From assembly GCF_024054195.1 (NCBI RefSeq), contig NZ_JAMXLB010000001.1:2717524-2781523 (forward strand): a DNA stretch of 64,000 bases. The letters are read 5' to 3'. How positions within the stretch are numbered: the first letter of the stretch is position 1; each line of letters begins with the position of its first letter. Shown here in pieces: positions 36,883 to 45,231 of the stretch. Made by a program: the position numbers and the translations under genes. Source of the stretch: Flavobacterium sp. NRK F7. GTDB lineage: Bacteria; Bacteroidota; Bacteroidia; Flavobacteriales; Flavobacteriaceae. Under the pieces are notes generated by a model that did not search any database, was not told where the DNA came from, and saw nothing but the letters and a program-made list of their open reading frames with translations.

Positions 36883-39096
36883 ATGAGAGAAAATAAATTT
36901 AAAACTTCAAAAGTTCATAAAATTATCTTTACTATCAGTTTATTTGTTGTACTATTTGTTGGTGCTGTTACCTATAAACACATTGAAAATCTTTCACAGT
37001 CATCAAAACTCGTAGTACATACTTATGAAGTTAATTTAGAGCTCGAACAATTATTCTCTTATATTAAAGACTCAGAAAATAGTATGAGAGGTTTTTTGAT
37101 TACTAATGAGAGTATGTATTTAAACCCTTATTATACGGCTAATAGCAACATTAATGAGTCTTTTTCGAAATTAAAAAAATTAACCAAAGACAATAAAAAA
37201 CAGCAACAAAATCTAAATGAACTATATGAAATTATAAAAAAACGTTTAGATTATAATGGAGAATATTCGGATCCCGACAATAATAAAAAAATCCAAAAGA
37301 CAAAAAAGTTCAAAGAAGATTTTAATGAAAGTAGTCGCCTTTTGGTTGCTATTCGTAATAAAATTAATCAAATGACCGAAATTGAAGATTCTTTTTTAAA
37401 AAAAAGAAATTCAATTTATAATGAGCAAATCAGCTTAACTCCAGTTCTAACGCTAAGCATTTTATTAGTCACTATACTTTTAATTGTGTATGCGTATTAT
37501 AAAACCAACAAAGATTTAGAAAAAATTAAAGAGGCAAACAATTCTTTAAACAAATCTTTTTTTCTGAATTCTCAAGCTGAAATTTTATCTAATTTTGGTA
37601 CTTGGGAATGGGATTTAGTTACCCATGTAACAAAATATTCTGAAAATTTTTATCGCATTTTAGGTTACGAACCTTACTCTTTTCCTTCAACAAATGATAA
37701 TTTTCTAACTTTTGTACATCCAGAAGACAAAGAAATTGTTTTAGGAATCATGGATCAAACCGTAAGAGAGGAAAACTTACCTCCTACTACTTTCCGAATT
37801 ATCCGCCCTGATGGAGAAATACGCTATTTTAGAGCTACAGGAAGATTATTTGTTGAAAAATTAAAACATAAAACAGTTTTAGGTGTTACTCACGATATCA
37901 CAGAAGAAATTAATAAAAACAAGCTTTTAGAACAAAATATACAAAGTTTAGAAAAATTAAATAACGAACTTATCATTTTCGATGAGTCGAGTAGACAAGC
38001 TGAAATTTTGGGTAATTACGGAAGTTGGATTTTAAATTTTGAAACCAATGAATTCATCTATTCCGATAATAAGTACAGATTGTTAGGATTTGAGCCTAAA
38101 TCTTTTGAACCTAACTTGAATAATTTGTTGGATTACATTTATGAAGATGACCATGAATTAGTAAAAGAAGCGTTTGAAAATGCCTTAATTACAGGAGAAA
38201 TCCCAAGTCTTAATTATCGAATTGTTCACAAGGATAAAGGAATAAGACATTTTAAAACGGTTGCAAAGTTATTTACCGATTTGAGTGGTATGGAAAGTAT
38301 GATTGGAACTACTCAAGATGTTACGGAAGATTACCATAAAAACGAATTATTAGAAGAAAGAAATTACGAATTAGAACAAAACATAAAAGAATTAAGCGAA
38401 TTTAATCATGTTGCCAGTCATGATTTACAAGAACCACTTCGAAAAATTCAAACTTTTATTTCTAGAATTAATGATAAAGAAAAAGAAAATCTAACCGATT
38501 TTGGAAAAGATTATCTCATTCGCATTGAAAAAGCATCAAGTAGAATGCGTATTTTAATTAACGACTTATTACAATATTCAAGAACCAATAGGGGTGATAA
38601 TGTTTTTACACAAGTGGATTTAAATGAAGTATTAGCCAATAGTATTCTAGAATTATCTCAAAACATTGAAGATAAAAAAGCAATAATAAAATACGACTCT
38701 TTAGAGATTATAGAAGGCGTAGAGTTTCAAATGCAACAACTTTTTACGAATTTAATTAGTAATTCTTTAAAATATTCTAAAGAAGAGGTAGTTCCAGAAA
38801 TAGTAATCAAATATAAAAAGGTAAAAGCTAAAAACGAGCCGATATTAAAAGAAAATTCTCATGAAGTATATCATAAAATTAAGTTTACAGACAATGGAAT
38901 CGGGTTTGAACAAGAAAATGCTGAAAAAATCTTTTTATTATTCAATAGACTTCATGGAAAAACTGAATATCAAGGAACAGGTGTAGGTTTAGCAATTTGT
39001 AAAAAAATTGTTGAAAATCATAATGGTTATATTTTTGCAAAAGGCGTACCTGGAAAAGGGGCAACATTTACCATTTATATTCCTAAATATATTTAA
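36883..39096 (+). CDS. CHASE3-PAS-PAS sensor histidine kinase
   Basis: The 737-residue kinase has TM1 (about 12-30), a periplasmic CHASE3-type helical sensor (35-185, with SENSMRGFLIT), TM2 (187-206), two PAS domains (about 226-345 and 366-485), a HisKA domain with the phosphorylated histidine H513 (ASHDLQEPLRKI), and an ATPase domain (N-box LFTNLISNSLKYS, DNGIGFE, GTGVGLAI). Probably it passes phosphate to the receiver encoded 11 bp upstream. The stimulus is unknown. YihY follows after 2 bp. Confidence 0.94.
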   Translation: MRENKFKTSKVHKIIFTISLFVVLFVGAVTYKHIENLSQSSKLVVHTYEVNLELEQLFSYIKDSENSMRGFLITNESMYLNPYYTANSNINESFSKLKKLTKDNKKQQQNLNELYEIIKKRLDYNGEYSDPDNNKKIQKTKKFKEDFNESSRLLVAIRNKINQMTEIEDSFLKKRNSIYNEQISLTPVLTLSILLVTILLIVYAYYKTNKDLEKIKEANNSLNKSFFLNSQAEILSNFGTWEWDLVTHVTKYSENFYRILGYEPYSFPSTNDNFLTFVHPEDKEIVLGIMDQTVREENLPPTTFRIIRPDGEIRYFRATGRLFVEKLKHKTVLGVTHDITEEINKNKLLEQNIQSLEKLNNELIIFDESSRQAEILGNYGSWILNFETNEFIYSDNKYRLLGFEPKSFEPNLNNLLDYIYEDDHELVKEAFENALITGEIPSLNYRIVHKDKGIRHFKTVAKLFTDLSGMESMIGTTQDVTEDYHKNELLEERNYELEQNIKELSEFNHVASHDLQEPLRKIQTFISRINDKEKENLTDFGKDYLIRIEKASSRMRILINDLLQYSRTNRGDNVFTQVDLNEVLANSILELSQNIEDKKAIIKYDSLEIIEGVEFQMQQLFTNLISNSLKYSKEEVVPEIVIKYKKVKAKNEPILKENSHEVYHKIKFTDNGIGFEQENAEKIFLLFNRLHGKTEYQGTGVGLAICKKIVENHNGYIFAKGVPGKGATFTIYIPKYI

Positions 39097-39098
39097 TA

Positions 39099-40037
39099 AT
39101 GATAGATTTTAAGCGATTTTGGAAAGTATTGAAAAACACCTTTACAGGTTTTTTAGATAAAAAAATCTTAAAGCTAAGTTCTTCCTTAGCCTATACCACT
39201 GTTTTTTCAATTGGTCCTTTATTACTTGTTCTTCTATATCTATGTGATATTTTTTGGGGAAGAGAAGCCATAGAAGGTAGTATTTATAATCAACTGAAAA
39301 AATTTGTAGGGGAAGAAAGTGCCATACAAGTACAAGAAATGATTAAAAATTTAAGCATTTCAAATAGTACAAGTCTAGCTGGAATAATTGGGATTGTCAT
39401 GTTAATTATTGGTGCTACTTCTGTTTTTGCAGAAATTCAAGATTCCATAAACACCATTTGGGACATTCGACCTAAAAAGAAAGCTTCTGGATTTTGGATA
39501 TTTATAAAAGCTCGCTTATTGTCTTTTGGAGTTATTGGTAGTATTGGTTTTATTTTACTTGTTTCATTAGGTATTTCAGCTATTTTAGATACCATAAGTA
39601 ATGAATTGACTTCTTATTTTCCCGAAGTGCTCTATTATGTGATTTATACCATTAATTCCTTAATCTCTTTCTTAGTTATTTCCTTTCTCTTTGGAGCTAT
39701 TTTCACTATTTTACCAGATGCAGAAATTAAATGGAGACAGGTTAAATTTGCCTCTTTTACCACAGCTACATTATTTATAATAGGTAAATTTTTAATCTCA
39801 TTTTATATTGCAAATTCCAATATAAATTCGGTATATGGATCTGCTGGTTCATTTGTAATAGTAATGGTTTGGGTATATTATTCTTCTATGATATTGTACT
39901 TTGGAGCACAACTAGCAAAATCGTATGCTGTGGAATATGCGTCTCCCATACAACCTTCTTCCTTTGCTGAATTTATTACAACCACTGAAAAAAAAAGTAA
40001 TGTACAAATCTTACATGAAAATACTATTGATACATAA
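39099..40037 (+). CDS. YihY/virulence factor BrkB family membrane protein
   Basis: The 312-residue protein has six hydrophobic helices and the YihY landmarks: LSSSLAYTTVFSIGPLLLVLL near the start, TSVFAEIQDSINTIW, and VYGSAGSFVIVMVWVYYSSMILYFGAQL near the end. The role of this family is unresolved; E. coli YihY is not RNase BN despite old names. It is the last gene of the regulator operon and is followed by a strong terminator. Confidence 0.93.
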   Translation: MIDFKRFWKVLKNTFTGFLDKKILKLSSSLAYTTVFSIGPLLLVLLYLCDIFWGREAIEGSIYNQLKKFVGEESAIQVQEMIKNLSISNSTSLAGIIGIVMLIIGATSVFAEIQDSINTIWDIRPKKKASGFWIFIKARLLSFGVIGSIGFILLVSLGISAILDTISNELTSYFPEVLYYVIYTINSLISFLVISFLFGAIFTILPDAEIKWRQVKFASFTTATLFIIGKFLISFYIANSNINSVYGSAGSFVIVMVWVYYSSMILYFGAQLAKSYAVEYASPIQPSSFAEFITTTEKKSNVQILHENTIDT

Positions 40038-40069
40038 TTCTTTATGATAAATAGTAATAATTAGTCATC

Positions 40070-40096
40070 AAACACTTCCCTAGGAAGTGTTTTTTT
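40070..40096 (+). terminator. Hairpin terminator after the regulator operon
   Basis: AACACTTCC (40071-40079) pairs with GGAAGTGTT (40083-40091) around a 3-nt loop and is followed by five more T residues. It ends the mla/AraC/kinase/yihY transcription unit just before the next promoter. Confidence 0.92.
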
Positions 40097-40129
40097 ATGA
40101 TTTTAATTTAAAAGACAATTAGAACTTGA

Positions 40130-40190
40130 AATTCTATAATTTTCTATAAAAATGATATAACATAAACCCCTATTATAACTAGTACTTTTG
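40130..40190 (+). promoter_or_regulatory. First of two 21-bp tandem-repeat promoters before the lipoprotein/stress cluster
   Basis: Half-site 1 AATTCTATAATTT is at 40130, half-site 2 AATGATATAACAT at 40151 and -7 TACTTTTG at 40183-40190. The transcript would start near 40197 and run through the second promoter. Its only ORF before that is MKFNL (40215-40232), too short to call. Confidence 0.72.
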
Positions 40191-40246
40191 TAATGTAAGT
40201 TCTTAGAAAAGAAAATGAAATTTAATTTGTGAGTTGGTAAAATGGG

Positions 40247-40307
40247 AATGATATAAGCAATACAAAAAATGATGTAATACAGATTTTTTCATAATACACC
40301 AACTTTG
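40247..40307 (+). promoter_or_regulatory. Second 21-bp tandem-repeat promoter, adjacent to the lipoprotein gene at 40330
   Basis: Half-site 1 AATGATATAAGCA is at 40247, half-site 2 AATGATGTAATAC at 40268 and the -7-like CAACTTTG at 40300-40307. It lies exactly 117 bp after the first promoter. Both are followed by TAATGTAA, so the pair looks like a promoter duplication. Confidence 0.75.
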
Positions 40308-40329
40308 TAATGTAATTAAAACGAATAAA

Positions 40330-40899
40330 ATGAGAAAGACAAACCCCAAGAGAACGTTAAACTTCTATTTCATTCTGTGTAGTATTACACTATTGTCGGT
40401 TACTTCTTGTGTTTTTACAAATAATAAAAAAGAAGAAAGTATGCTAACCAAAACTAGTAATAATACAAACAATTATAAAAATGTAGAAGCAGAACTATTG
40501 GCGAAGTTTAATGAAAAGAATCTAAACTTAATTACAATAAGTAATCATGTTAAGGAAAAAGAAGTTCCTTTTAGAGTCAAATGCTTAGCAACAGAATTAA
40601 TAAAGGAACAGAGTAAGATAAATAAAGTAATAAGCAAAATTACTTCAGAAAAATTAATAATCGTTCCAAATCTTAATGTTGAACAAAGCATCAATAGATT
40701 AGAGAGAACTAAAAAAGACAATTTCAACAGTGTTTATTTAGAAACTGTATCAAAAATTTTATCAAATCAAATACAGGATTTAACAGAATTATCAAAAACA
40801 ACAAACGACATAGATTTTAAAATTTTAGCCTTACAAACTATAGTAAAATTAAATACATCGCTAGATAAGGTAAACCAAATAAAAATTGCAGAAACATGA
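40330..40899 (+). CDS. Small helical lipoprotein of unknown function
   Basis: The 189-residue protein has a lipoprotein signal (lipobox TSC|V near residue 27), a charged linker and a predicted helical body of about 140 residues rich in lysine, leucine and isoleucine. It has the look of a DUF4142-like or ferritin-like helical fold, but I cannot name a family. It leads the cluster of small envelope and stress genes and is preceded by two tandem-repeat promoters. Its stop codon overlaps the start of a 26-residue ORF. Confidence 0.75.
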   Translation: MRKTNPKRTLNFYFILCSITLLSVTSCVFTNNKKEESMLTKTSNNTNNYKNVEAELLAKFNEKNLNLITISNHVKEKEVPFRVKCLATELIKEQSKINKVISKITSEKLIIVPNLNVEQSINRLERTKKDNFNSVYLETVSKILSNQIQDLTELSKTTNDIDFKILALQTIVKLNTSLDKVNQIKIAET

Positions 40900-40976
40900 A
40901 AAAATGGATTATAGCATTAGTTGTATGTATTCTCTTTACACTAATTGCAAATGCCACAATAGTAATGAGTAATTAA
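40896..40976 (+). CDS. 26-residue hydrophobic small protein
   Basis: ATGA overlap with the preceding lipoprotein stop gives an ORF reading MKKWIIALVVCILFTLIAN and ending ATIVMSN. It is a single hydrophobic helix with two lysines at the front, resembling a signal peptide or a short membrane protein. Overlap coupling is the main support. It could also be non-coding spacer. Confidence 0.4.
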   Translation: MKKWIIALVVCILFTLIANATIVMSN

Positions 40977-41016
40977 ATTAATAAAAACCAAATACAAACA
41001 TTAAAAAACAATTGAC

Positions 41017-41664
41017 ATGAAAAGAAGAAAAAAAATTGTAGCCACTTTAGCATTAGCCTTAATGACTTCACTAGGAGTTAATGCACAATCCGAAGACTCT
41101 AATGCAGAATTCGGAGTTAAAGGAGGAGTTAATTTCTCCAACATGTACACAGAAGATGTAGATGATAACAACGTTCTTACAAGTTTTAACGCAGGTTTCT
41201 ATGCAAAGTTACCCATTTCAGATGCTGTAGCCATTCAACCTGAGTTATTGTACAGTAGAAAAGGTGCAGAATTAGTATATGACAATGCTTTTGCTGAAGG
41301 AACTGCTAAATTTAAATTAAACTACATTGAATTACCAATCTTGTTAAAATTAAACATTACAGATAGTTTCAATGTACACGCAGGGCCCTACTTAGCCTAT
41401 CTTGTAAATGCACAAGTTACTAATGAAACTGACAGTGGAACATTCGATTTTGAAGACAACTATGATAATGATGATTTCAACAAATTCGATTATGGTTTAT
41501 CTGCTGGTGTAGGTCTAGATTTTGAATCAATTGGAATTGGAGTTCGATACAACTATGGTTTACAAACTGTTGGAAAAGATAGAGAATTTGCTGGAACCAC
41601 CTATACAGTTCCAGATGGAAAAAATAGCAACTTAAGTTTATACTTAGCCGTTCGTTTAAATTAA
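41017..41664 (+). CDS. Porin-family outer membrane beta-barrel protein
   Basis: The 215-residue protein has a clean signal peptide (TLALALMTSLGVNA|Q) and a small OmpA/PorT-like barrel: AEFGVKGGVNFSNMY at the start, the YIELPILLKLNI strand in the middle and the terminal LSLYLAVRLN. This type is very common in flavobacteria and no specific substrate is implied. It sits between the small lipoprotein and the lmo0937-type gene in one direction with short gaps. Confidence 0.88.
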   Translation: MKRRKKIVATLALALMTSLGVNAQSEDSNAEFGVKGGVNFSNMYTEDVDDNNVLTSFNAGFYAKLPISDAVAIQPELLYSRKGAELVYDNAFAEGTAKFKLNYIELPILLKLNITDSFNVHAGPYLAYLVNAQVTNETDSGTFDFEDNYDNDDFNKFDYGLSAGVGLDFESIGIGVRYNYGLQTVGKDREFAGTTYTVPDGKNSNLSLYLAVRLN

Positions 41665-41686
41665 TAACAATTAAAATTTAATCAAG

Positions 41687-41839
41687 ATGTCAAATTTATT
41701 ATATCTCGTTGCAGTCATACTGATAATTGGCTGGGCACTAGGGTTCTTTGTGTATAGCGTGGGTTCATTAATACACATATTATTGGTAATCGCTATCATA
41801 GCAATTATCGTTAGAATTATTCAAGGAAGAAGAATTTAA
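41687..41839 (+). CDS. lmo0937 family small membrane protein
   Basis: The 50-residue ORF reads MSNLLYLVAVILIIGWALGF and continues with VYSVGSLIHILLVIAIIAII, ending QGRRI. Two hydrophobic helices with the IGWALGFF and SLIHILLVIAII landmarks place it in the lmo0937/DUF5670 family, often found with CsbD and YtxH proteins. It starts 22 bp after the porin stop. Confidence 0.88.
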   Translation: MSNLLYLVAVILIIGWALGFFVYSVGSLIHILLVIAIIAIIVRIIQGRRI

Positions 41840-41871
41840 AAAACATATTAAAAATCTAAAAAAAAGAAATT

Positions 41872-42156
41872 ATGAAATCAAATAATGCAATATTAGGAGT
41901 AGTAGCTGGATTAGCAGCTGGAGCAGTTATCGGAGTATTATTAGCACCAGATAAAGGATCAAACACGAGAAAAAAAATTGGTAAAAAAGCCAATGAGTTA
42001 AAAGATAACCTAAAAGAAGGTTTTGACAACACAGTAAGTACACTTGAAAAAAAATATGGTGAACTTCAAGAGAAATACAATTTCCTTTCTGAAAATATCG
42101 ATGAGAAAATTCAAGAAGGAAAAACAAAAATAAAAGAAGAATTATCAAAAATCTAA
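41872..42156 (+). CDS. YtxH domain protein
   Basis: The 94-residue protein has a Gly/Ala-rich membrane helix (GVVAGLAAGAVIGVLLAPDKG, about residues 8-28) followed by an amphipathic charged coiled coil of about 60 residues. That is the YtxH pattern, seen in general-stress genes of many bacteria. It is 10 bp upstream of the holin-X-like gene. Confidence 0.9.
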   Translation: MKSNNAILGVVAGLAAGAVIGVLLAPDKGSNTRKKIGKKANELKDNLKEGFDNTVSTLEKKYGELQEKYNFLSENIDEKIQEGKTKIKEELSKI

Positions 42157-42166
42157 GTAAAACAAG

Positions 42167-42520
42167 ATGGAAAAGATAGCTACAAATTTCGAAATGCTTT
42201 TAGAAAAGGCACAAGATTACACAAAATCTAGCATTGAATTATTTAAATTGAATGCCATTGATAAAACAGCAGACATAACTGCCTCTTTAACTTTTAGATT
42301 AGCATTTGGTTTAGTTGTAGCTATGTTCTCCTTGTTTATCAATATTGGAATTAGTTTATACATTGGAAAACTACTTGGAGAAACATACTTAGGTTTTCTT
42401 ATTGTATCTGGATTTTATTTGGTTCTTGCCATTCTAATATTTGTTTTTAGAAAACAATTAATTAAAGTGCCAATAACAAATATGGTTATTAGAAAACTTT
42501 TAGAAACTAAAATCAGATAA
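42167..42520 (+). CDS. Holin-X/YqjE-like membrane protein
   Basis: The 117-residue protein has two hydrophobic helices, at about residues 45-68 and 75-95, after a charged N-terminal helix (YTKSSIELFKLNAIDKTAD). It resembles the putative actinobacterial holin-X/YqjE type found with YtxH proteins. The family name does not imply phage: no phage genes are nearby. It is joined to its neighbours by 10 bp and 2 bp gaps. Confidence 0.72.
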   Translation: MEKIATNFEMLLEKAQDYTKSSIELFKLNAIDKTADITASLTFRLAFGLVVAMFSLFINIGISLYIGKLLGETYLGFLIVSGFYLVLAILIFVFRKQLIKVPITNMVIRKLLETKIR

Positions 42521-42522
42521 AG

Positions 42523-42906
42523 ATGAAAAGGATAGACGAAAATCAAATTCTAGATGAAAAAATTAGATTACTAGAAATTAAACGAAATCATGATTTTGAA
42601 ATTTTACGTAATCAATTTAATGAAACCTTAGATAGCTTAAAACCAGTCAATATTGTAAAAGAAACAATAGCTGATTTTAAAAAATCAAAAGAAATAAAAA
42701 GTTCTTTATTGGAAACAACTTTAGGAATTGCAGGAGGTTACTTAACTCGAAAAATGATGATTGGAAAATCTGCAGGAACACTAAAAAAAATAACAGCTAC
42801 AATTGTACAGTATTTGGTTTCCAACTTTATTACAAACAAGGCAGAACAAATAACTTCAAAAGAAAAAGAAGACAAATTAGAGCCCAGTACTATTCAACAA
42901 AATTAA
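42523..42906 (+). CDS. Hypothetical protein, last in the YtxH cluster
   Basis: The 127-residue protein has a long N-terminal charged helix (ENQILDEKIRLLEIKRNHDF) and a short Gly-containing hydrophobic region (about 68-80, TLGIAGGYLTRKMMIG), with a further hydrophobic stretch near residue 92-103. I recognise no family, but the companion position behind YtxH and holin-X genes with a 2 bp gap is common for YqjK-like partners. Probably membrane associated. Confidence 0.65.
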   Translation: MKRIDENQILDEKIRLLEIKRNHDFEILRNQFNETLDSLKPVNIVKETIADFKKSKEIKSSLLETTLGIAGGYLTRKMMIGKSAGTLKKITATIVQYLVSNFITNKAEQITSKEKEDKLEPSTIQQN

Positions 42907-42977
42907 AGGTAATTAATTATTTAACAGTGGCTTATTAGACTCAATTTATTTGTTCTTATAGCTTCCTTTAAAATAAA

Positions 42978-43038
42978 AATTATGTAAAGGATTACAAAAA
43001 TTATATAAAAAGTAATCGAATAAACTGGACTAATTTTA
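42978..43038 (+). promoter_or_regulatory. 21-bp tandem-repeat promoter of the lipoprotein gene at 43071
   Basis: Half-site 1 AATTATGTAAAGG is at 42978, half-site 2 AATTATATAAAAA at 42999 and the -7-like TAATTTTA at 43031-43038. The leader is about 28 nt. Confidence 0.75.
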
Positions 43039-43070
43039 CACTATAATAATAACATAAATAAAAAATAAAG

Positions 43071-43736
43071 ATGAAAAACTTAAAAATCACATTAGGACTA
43101 TTAGCTGTAGCAGTATCATTTACTGCTTGTACAGATGAGAAAAAATTACAAGCTGAAAAAGATGTTGCTATGTATGCAAATTATGTAGACTCAGTAAGCA
43201 ACGTTGAAATGAATCAAGCAGCTAACGATTGGGATGAAATCCAAAAAGATTACGATCGTTTAAAAATGAATGCAGAAAACTCTTTAACTGGAGTTGAAGA
43301 AGATCAAAAATTAAAAGAATCTATTGATAATGCTACTGTAAGATATGAAGAATACAGAGTGAAAGTAGTTACTGAAAAAGAAAAAGCAGACGCTGAAAAT
43401 GCAAAAATGACGATGCGCAAAACACTTTTAGGACCAACCTATGATGGTTCAGCAGATATGACTTTTGCCTGGGTTAATAAAGATAACATTTTAAGTGTTT
43501 ATGACAACTTTGTAACTACTGTTGAAAATAACAAAGATTCGTATTCAAGAGAAGATTGGGACGAAATTAAATTACTGTATGAAGCGTTAGATACTAGAAA
43601 AAATACGGTTGAAAAAGAAGGTTTATCGTCTGAAGATAATAGAAAAATTGCAGCTTTAAAAATCAAATTTGCTCCAATGTATACTGTAAACAGAATTGGT
43701 GCTAAATCTGAAGAAAACGAAGAAGCTAAAAAATAA
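43071..43736 (+). CDS. Coiled-coil lipoprotein of unknown function
   Basis: The 221-residue protein has a lipoprotein signal (FTAC|T at residues 17-20) and a long, acidic, mostly helical body. Much of it looks like coiled coil, with a small middle segment (LLGPTYDGSADMTFAWV, about 120-136). No family is recognised. It is a single gene with its own tandem-repeat promoter and is closed by a strong terminator. Confidence 0.78.
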   Translation: MKNLKITLGLLAVAVSFTACTDEKKLQAEKDVAMYANYVDSVSNVEMNQAANDWDEIQKDYDRLKMNAENSLTGVEEDQKLKESIDNATVRYEEYRVKVVTEKEKADAENAKMTMRKTLLGPTYDGSADMTFAWVNKDNILSVYDNFVTTVENNKDSYSREDWDEIKLLYEALDTRKNTVEKEGLSSEDNRKIAALKIKFAPMYTVNRIGAKSEENEEAKK

Positions 43737-43756
43737 TCCCATTGGGATAAAAGTAA

Positions 43757-43787
43757 AACAGCAAGCTTTTACTTGCTGTTGTTTTTT
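43757..43787 (+). terminator. Hairpin terminator of the lipoprotein gene
   Basis: AACAGCAAG (43757-43765) pairs with CTTGCTGTT (43772-43780) around a 6-nt loop, followed by G and six T residues. Confidence 0.92.
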
Positions 43788-43814
43788 CAATAAAAAGGTT
43801 TTAGTTATTGAGAG

Positions 43815-43847
43815 CCGTTTGAAAGTTAATTTCAAACGGTTTTTTTA
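43815..43847. terminator. Second hairpin terminator, bidirectional
   Basis: CCGTTTGAAA (43815-43824) and TTTCAAACGG (43830-43839) form a 10 bp stem, with a T run to 43847. It sits 28 bp after the first hairpin and lies just beyond the stop of the convergent DUF5723 gene, which it probably also terminates. Confidence 0.88.
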
Positions 43848-45158
43848 TTTATCAGTATGATATAATGGAATTTTAATACCTAAATGTACATCTACCGCAT
43901 TTGAGTAACCAAATAAACCATTAAAAAGAGAACCAGAACCTAACGTAATGGGTCCAGCTCTAAATCCAAATCCAGATAAAAAACCAGAATCTTCAACCAC
44001 TGAAAACGGCAAATAAATACTAAACCATCTCGATTCATATCTTGGAGTCATACTAAAAGTATTCTTAATATAATTCGAATTAGGCTTAGTCTCTTTATTC
44101 ATATTCAAATCGGTATTTACATTCAAATAGAATTTTTCATACGCATTCCAATCAGCATTAAAATGAAGTGCTGTTGGCAAAGAAACGTTAAAAGACTTAC
44201 TTTCACTAATTCTGGTGTAATACGAATCGAAATCATCATTAATCGCATATTCTGCATCAGTATAAGAAGCATCAGCTTCATAAACTACTTTTTCACCTTC
44301 TTTAAATTTAATATTTCCAATATCAGTTACAGAAACTCCAAATTTTACTAAATACTTATTATAAGCATTACTAGAATTAGCATTGGATTCATTGGTTCTT
44401 AATTCATAGGTAAAACCAATATCGGTTCCAAAACCACTTCCTCGATTGTCAATAGGGTCGTCAAAATTTTCTAAACTACTAATATTTCCTGTTTCAATTT
44501 CACCAGAAGTAGTAGTTGTATTCGTTAATTCTAAACCGGTATAATCATAAGTAATTGACAAATTTCTAGCTTTAATATAACCTGAATACAAACCCCCAAT
44601 ATATTTCACAGAAACCCCTCCTTTTATAAAATGTCTCTCATTATTAAATAAAATTCTCGCATATGACAAACCCACTTCAAACCAAGAATTCGTAGCAATG
44701 CTAAAATTTTGATTTTGAATATCAATATCTTCTTCAATATCTTCTTGTATTTTTTCTAAAAATAGACCATTGATTTCTGAAGCATGTCCAATACCTCTCG
44801 CTCTTGTAAAGAATCCGAAAGTACTATTATCATCAATATTTAATAAAAAAGAAGGGCCTAAAAAATCAACATTGGTATACAAATTATTATTATCTGAAGG
44901 CGTCTTCTTTGCATACGCTTCAAAATCAGAATTACTTAATAAATCACCAATTTTAACCGCATAATAGTCGCTACCTGCAAAAAAACTACCTGAAACAATA
45001 TTAATATCCGATTTAAAACGTGAATCTGCAATATTCGCTGGGTTATTCATAACACTGTAAATTCCAGCATAATTATCATATTGACTCCCAAAAAAAGATT
45101 GAGATTGCAACGTAGTACTTAGTAATAAAACAGCTACTAAAAAAGCATTCTTTATCAT
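43845..45158 (-). CDS. DUF5723 family outer membrane protein
   Basis: The 437-residue protein has a signal peptide (AVLLLSTTLQSQS) and a beta-rich body beginning with YAGIYSVMNNPANIADSRF, which resembles FadL/PorP-like barrels with an N-terminal plug. This is the DUF5723 family of Bacteroidota, function unknown. It is single, downstream of prfA with a terminator between the two. Confidence 0.8.
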   Translation of the reverse strand: MIKNAFLVAVLLLSTTLQSQSFFGSQYDNYAGIYSVMNNPANIADSRFKSDINIVSGSFFAGSDYYAVKIGDLLSNSDFEAYAKKTPSDNNNLYTNVDFLGPSFLLNIDDNSTFGFFTRARGIGHASEINGLFLEKIQEDIEEDIDIQNQNFSIATNSWFEVGLSYARILFNNERHFIKGGVSVKYIGGLYSGYIKARNLSITYDYTGLELTNTTTTSGEIETGNISSLENFDDPIDNRGSGFGTDIGFTYELRTNESNANSSNAYNKYLVKFGVSVTDIGNIKFKEGEKVVYEADASYTDAEYAINDDFDSYYTRISESKSFNVSLPTALHFNADWNAYEKFYLNVNTDLNMNKETKPNSNYIKNTFSMTPRYESRWFSIYLPFSVVEDSGFLSGFGFRAGPITLGSGSLFNGLFGYSNAVDVHLGIKIPLYHTDK

Positions 45159-45180
45159 AAAACTTGGATTTAGGGTTATA

Positions 45181-45213
45181 AAAAAAGGCTATAAACATCA
45201 GTTTATAGCCTTT
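45181..45213 (-). terminator. Terminator downstream of prfA
   Basis: On the minus strand AAAGGCTATAAAC pairs with GTTTATAGCCTTT around TGAT and runs into T residues. It separates prfA from the DUF5723 gene. Confidence 0.9.
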
Positions 45214-45231
45214 CAAAAATACTATTTTTTT

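Noticed and set aside
42167..42520. Holin-X-like gene as a sign of prophage
   Set aside because: No phage structural, lysis or integrase genes are present. The gene belongs to the YtxH stress cluster common in free-living bacteria.
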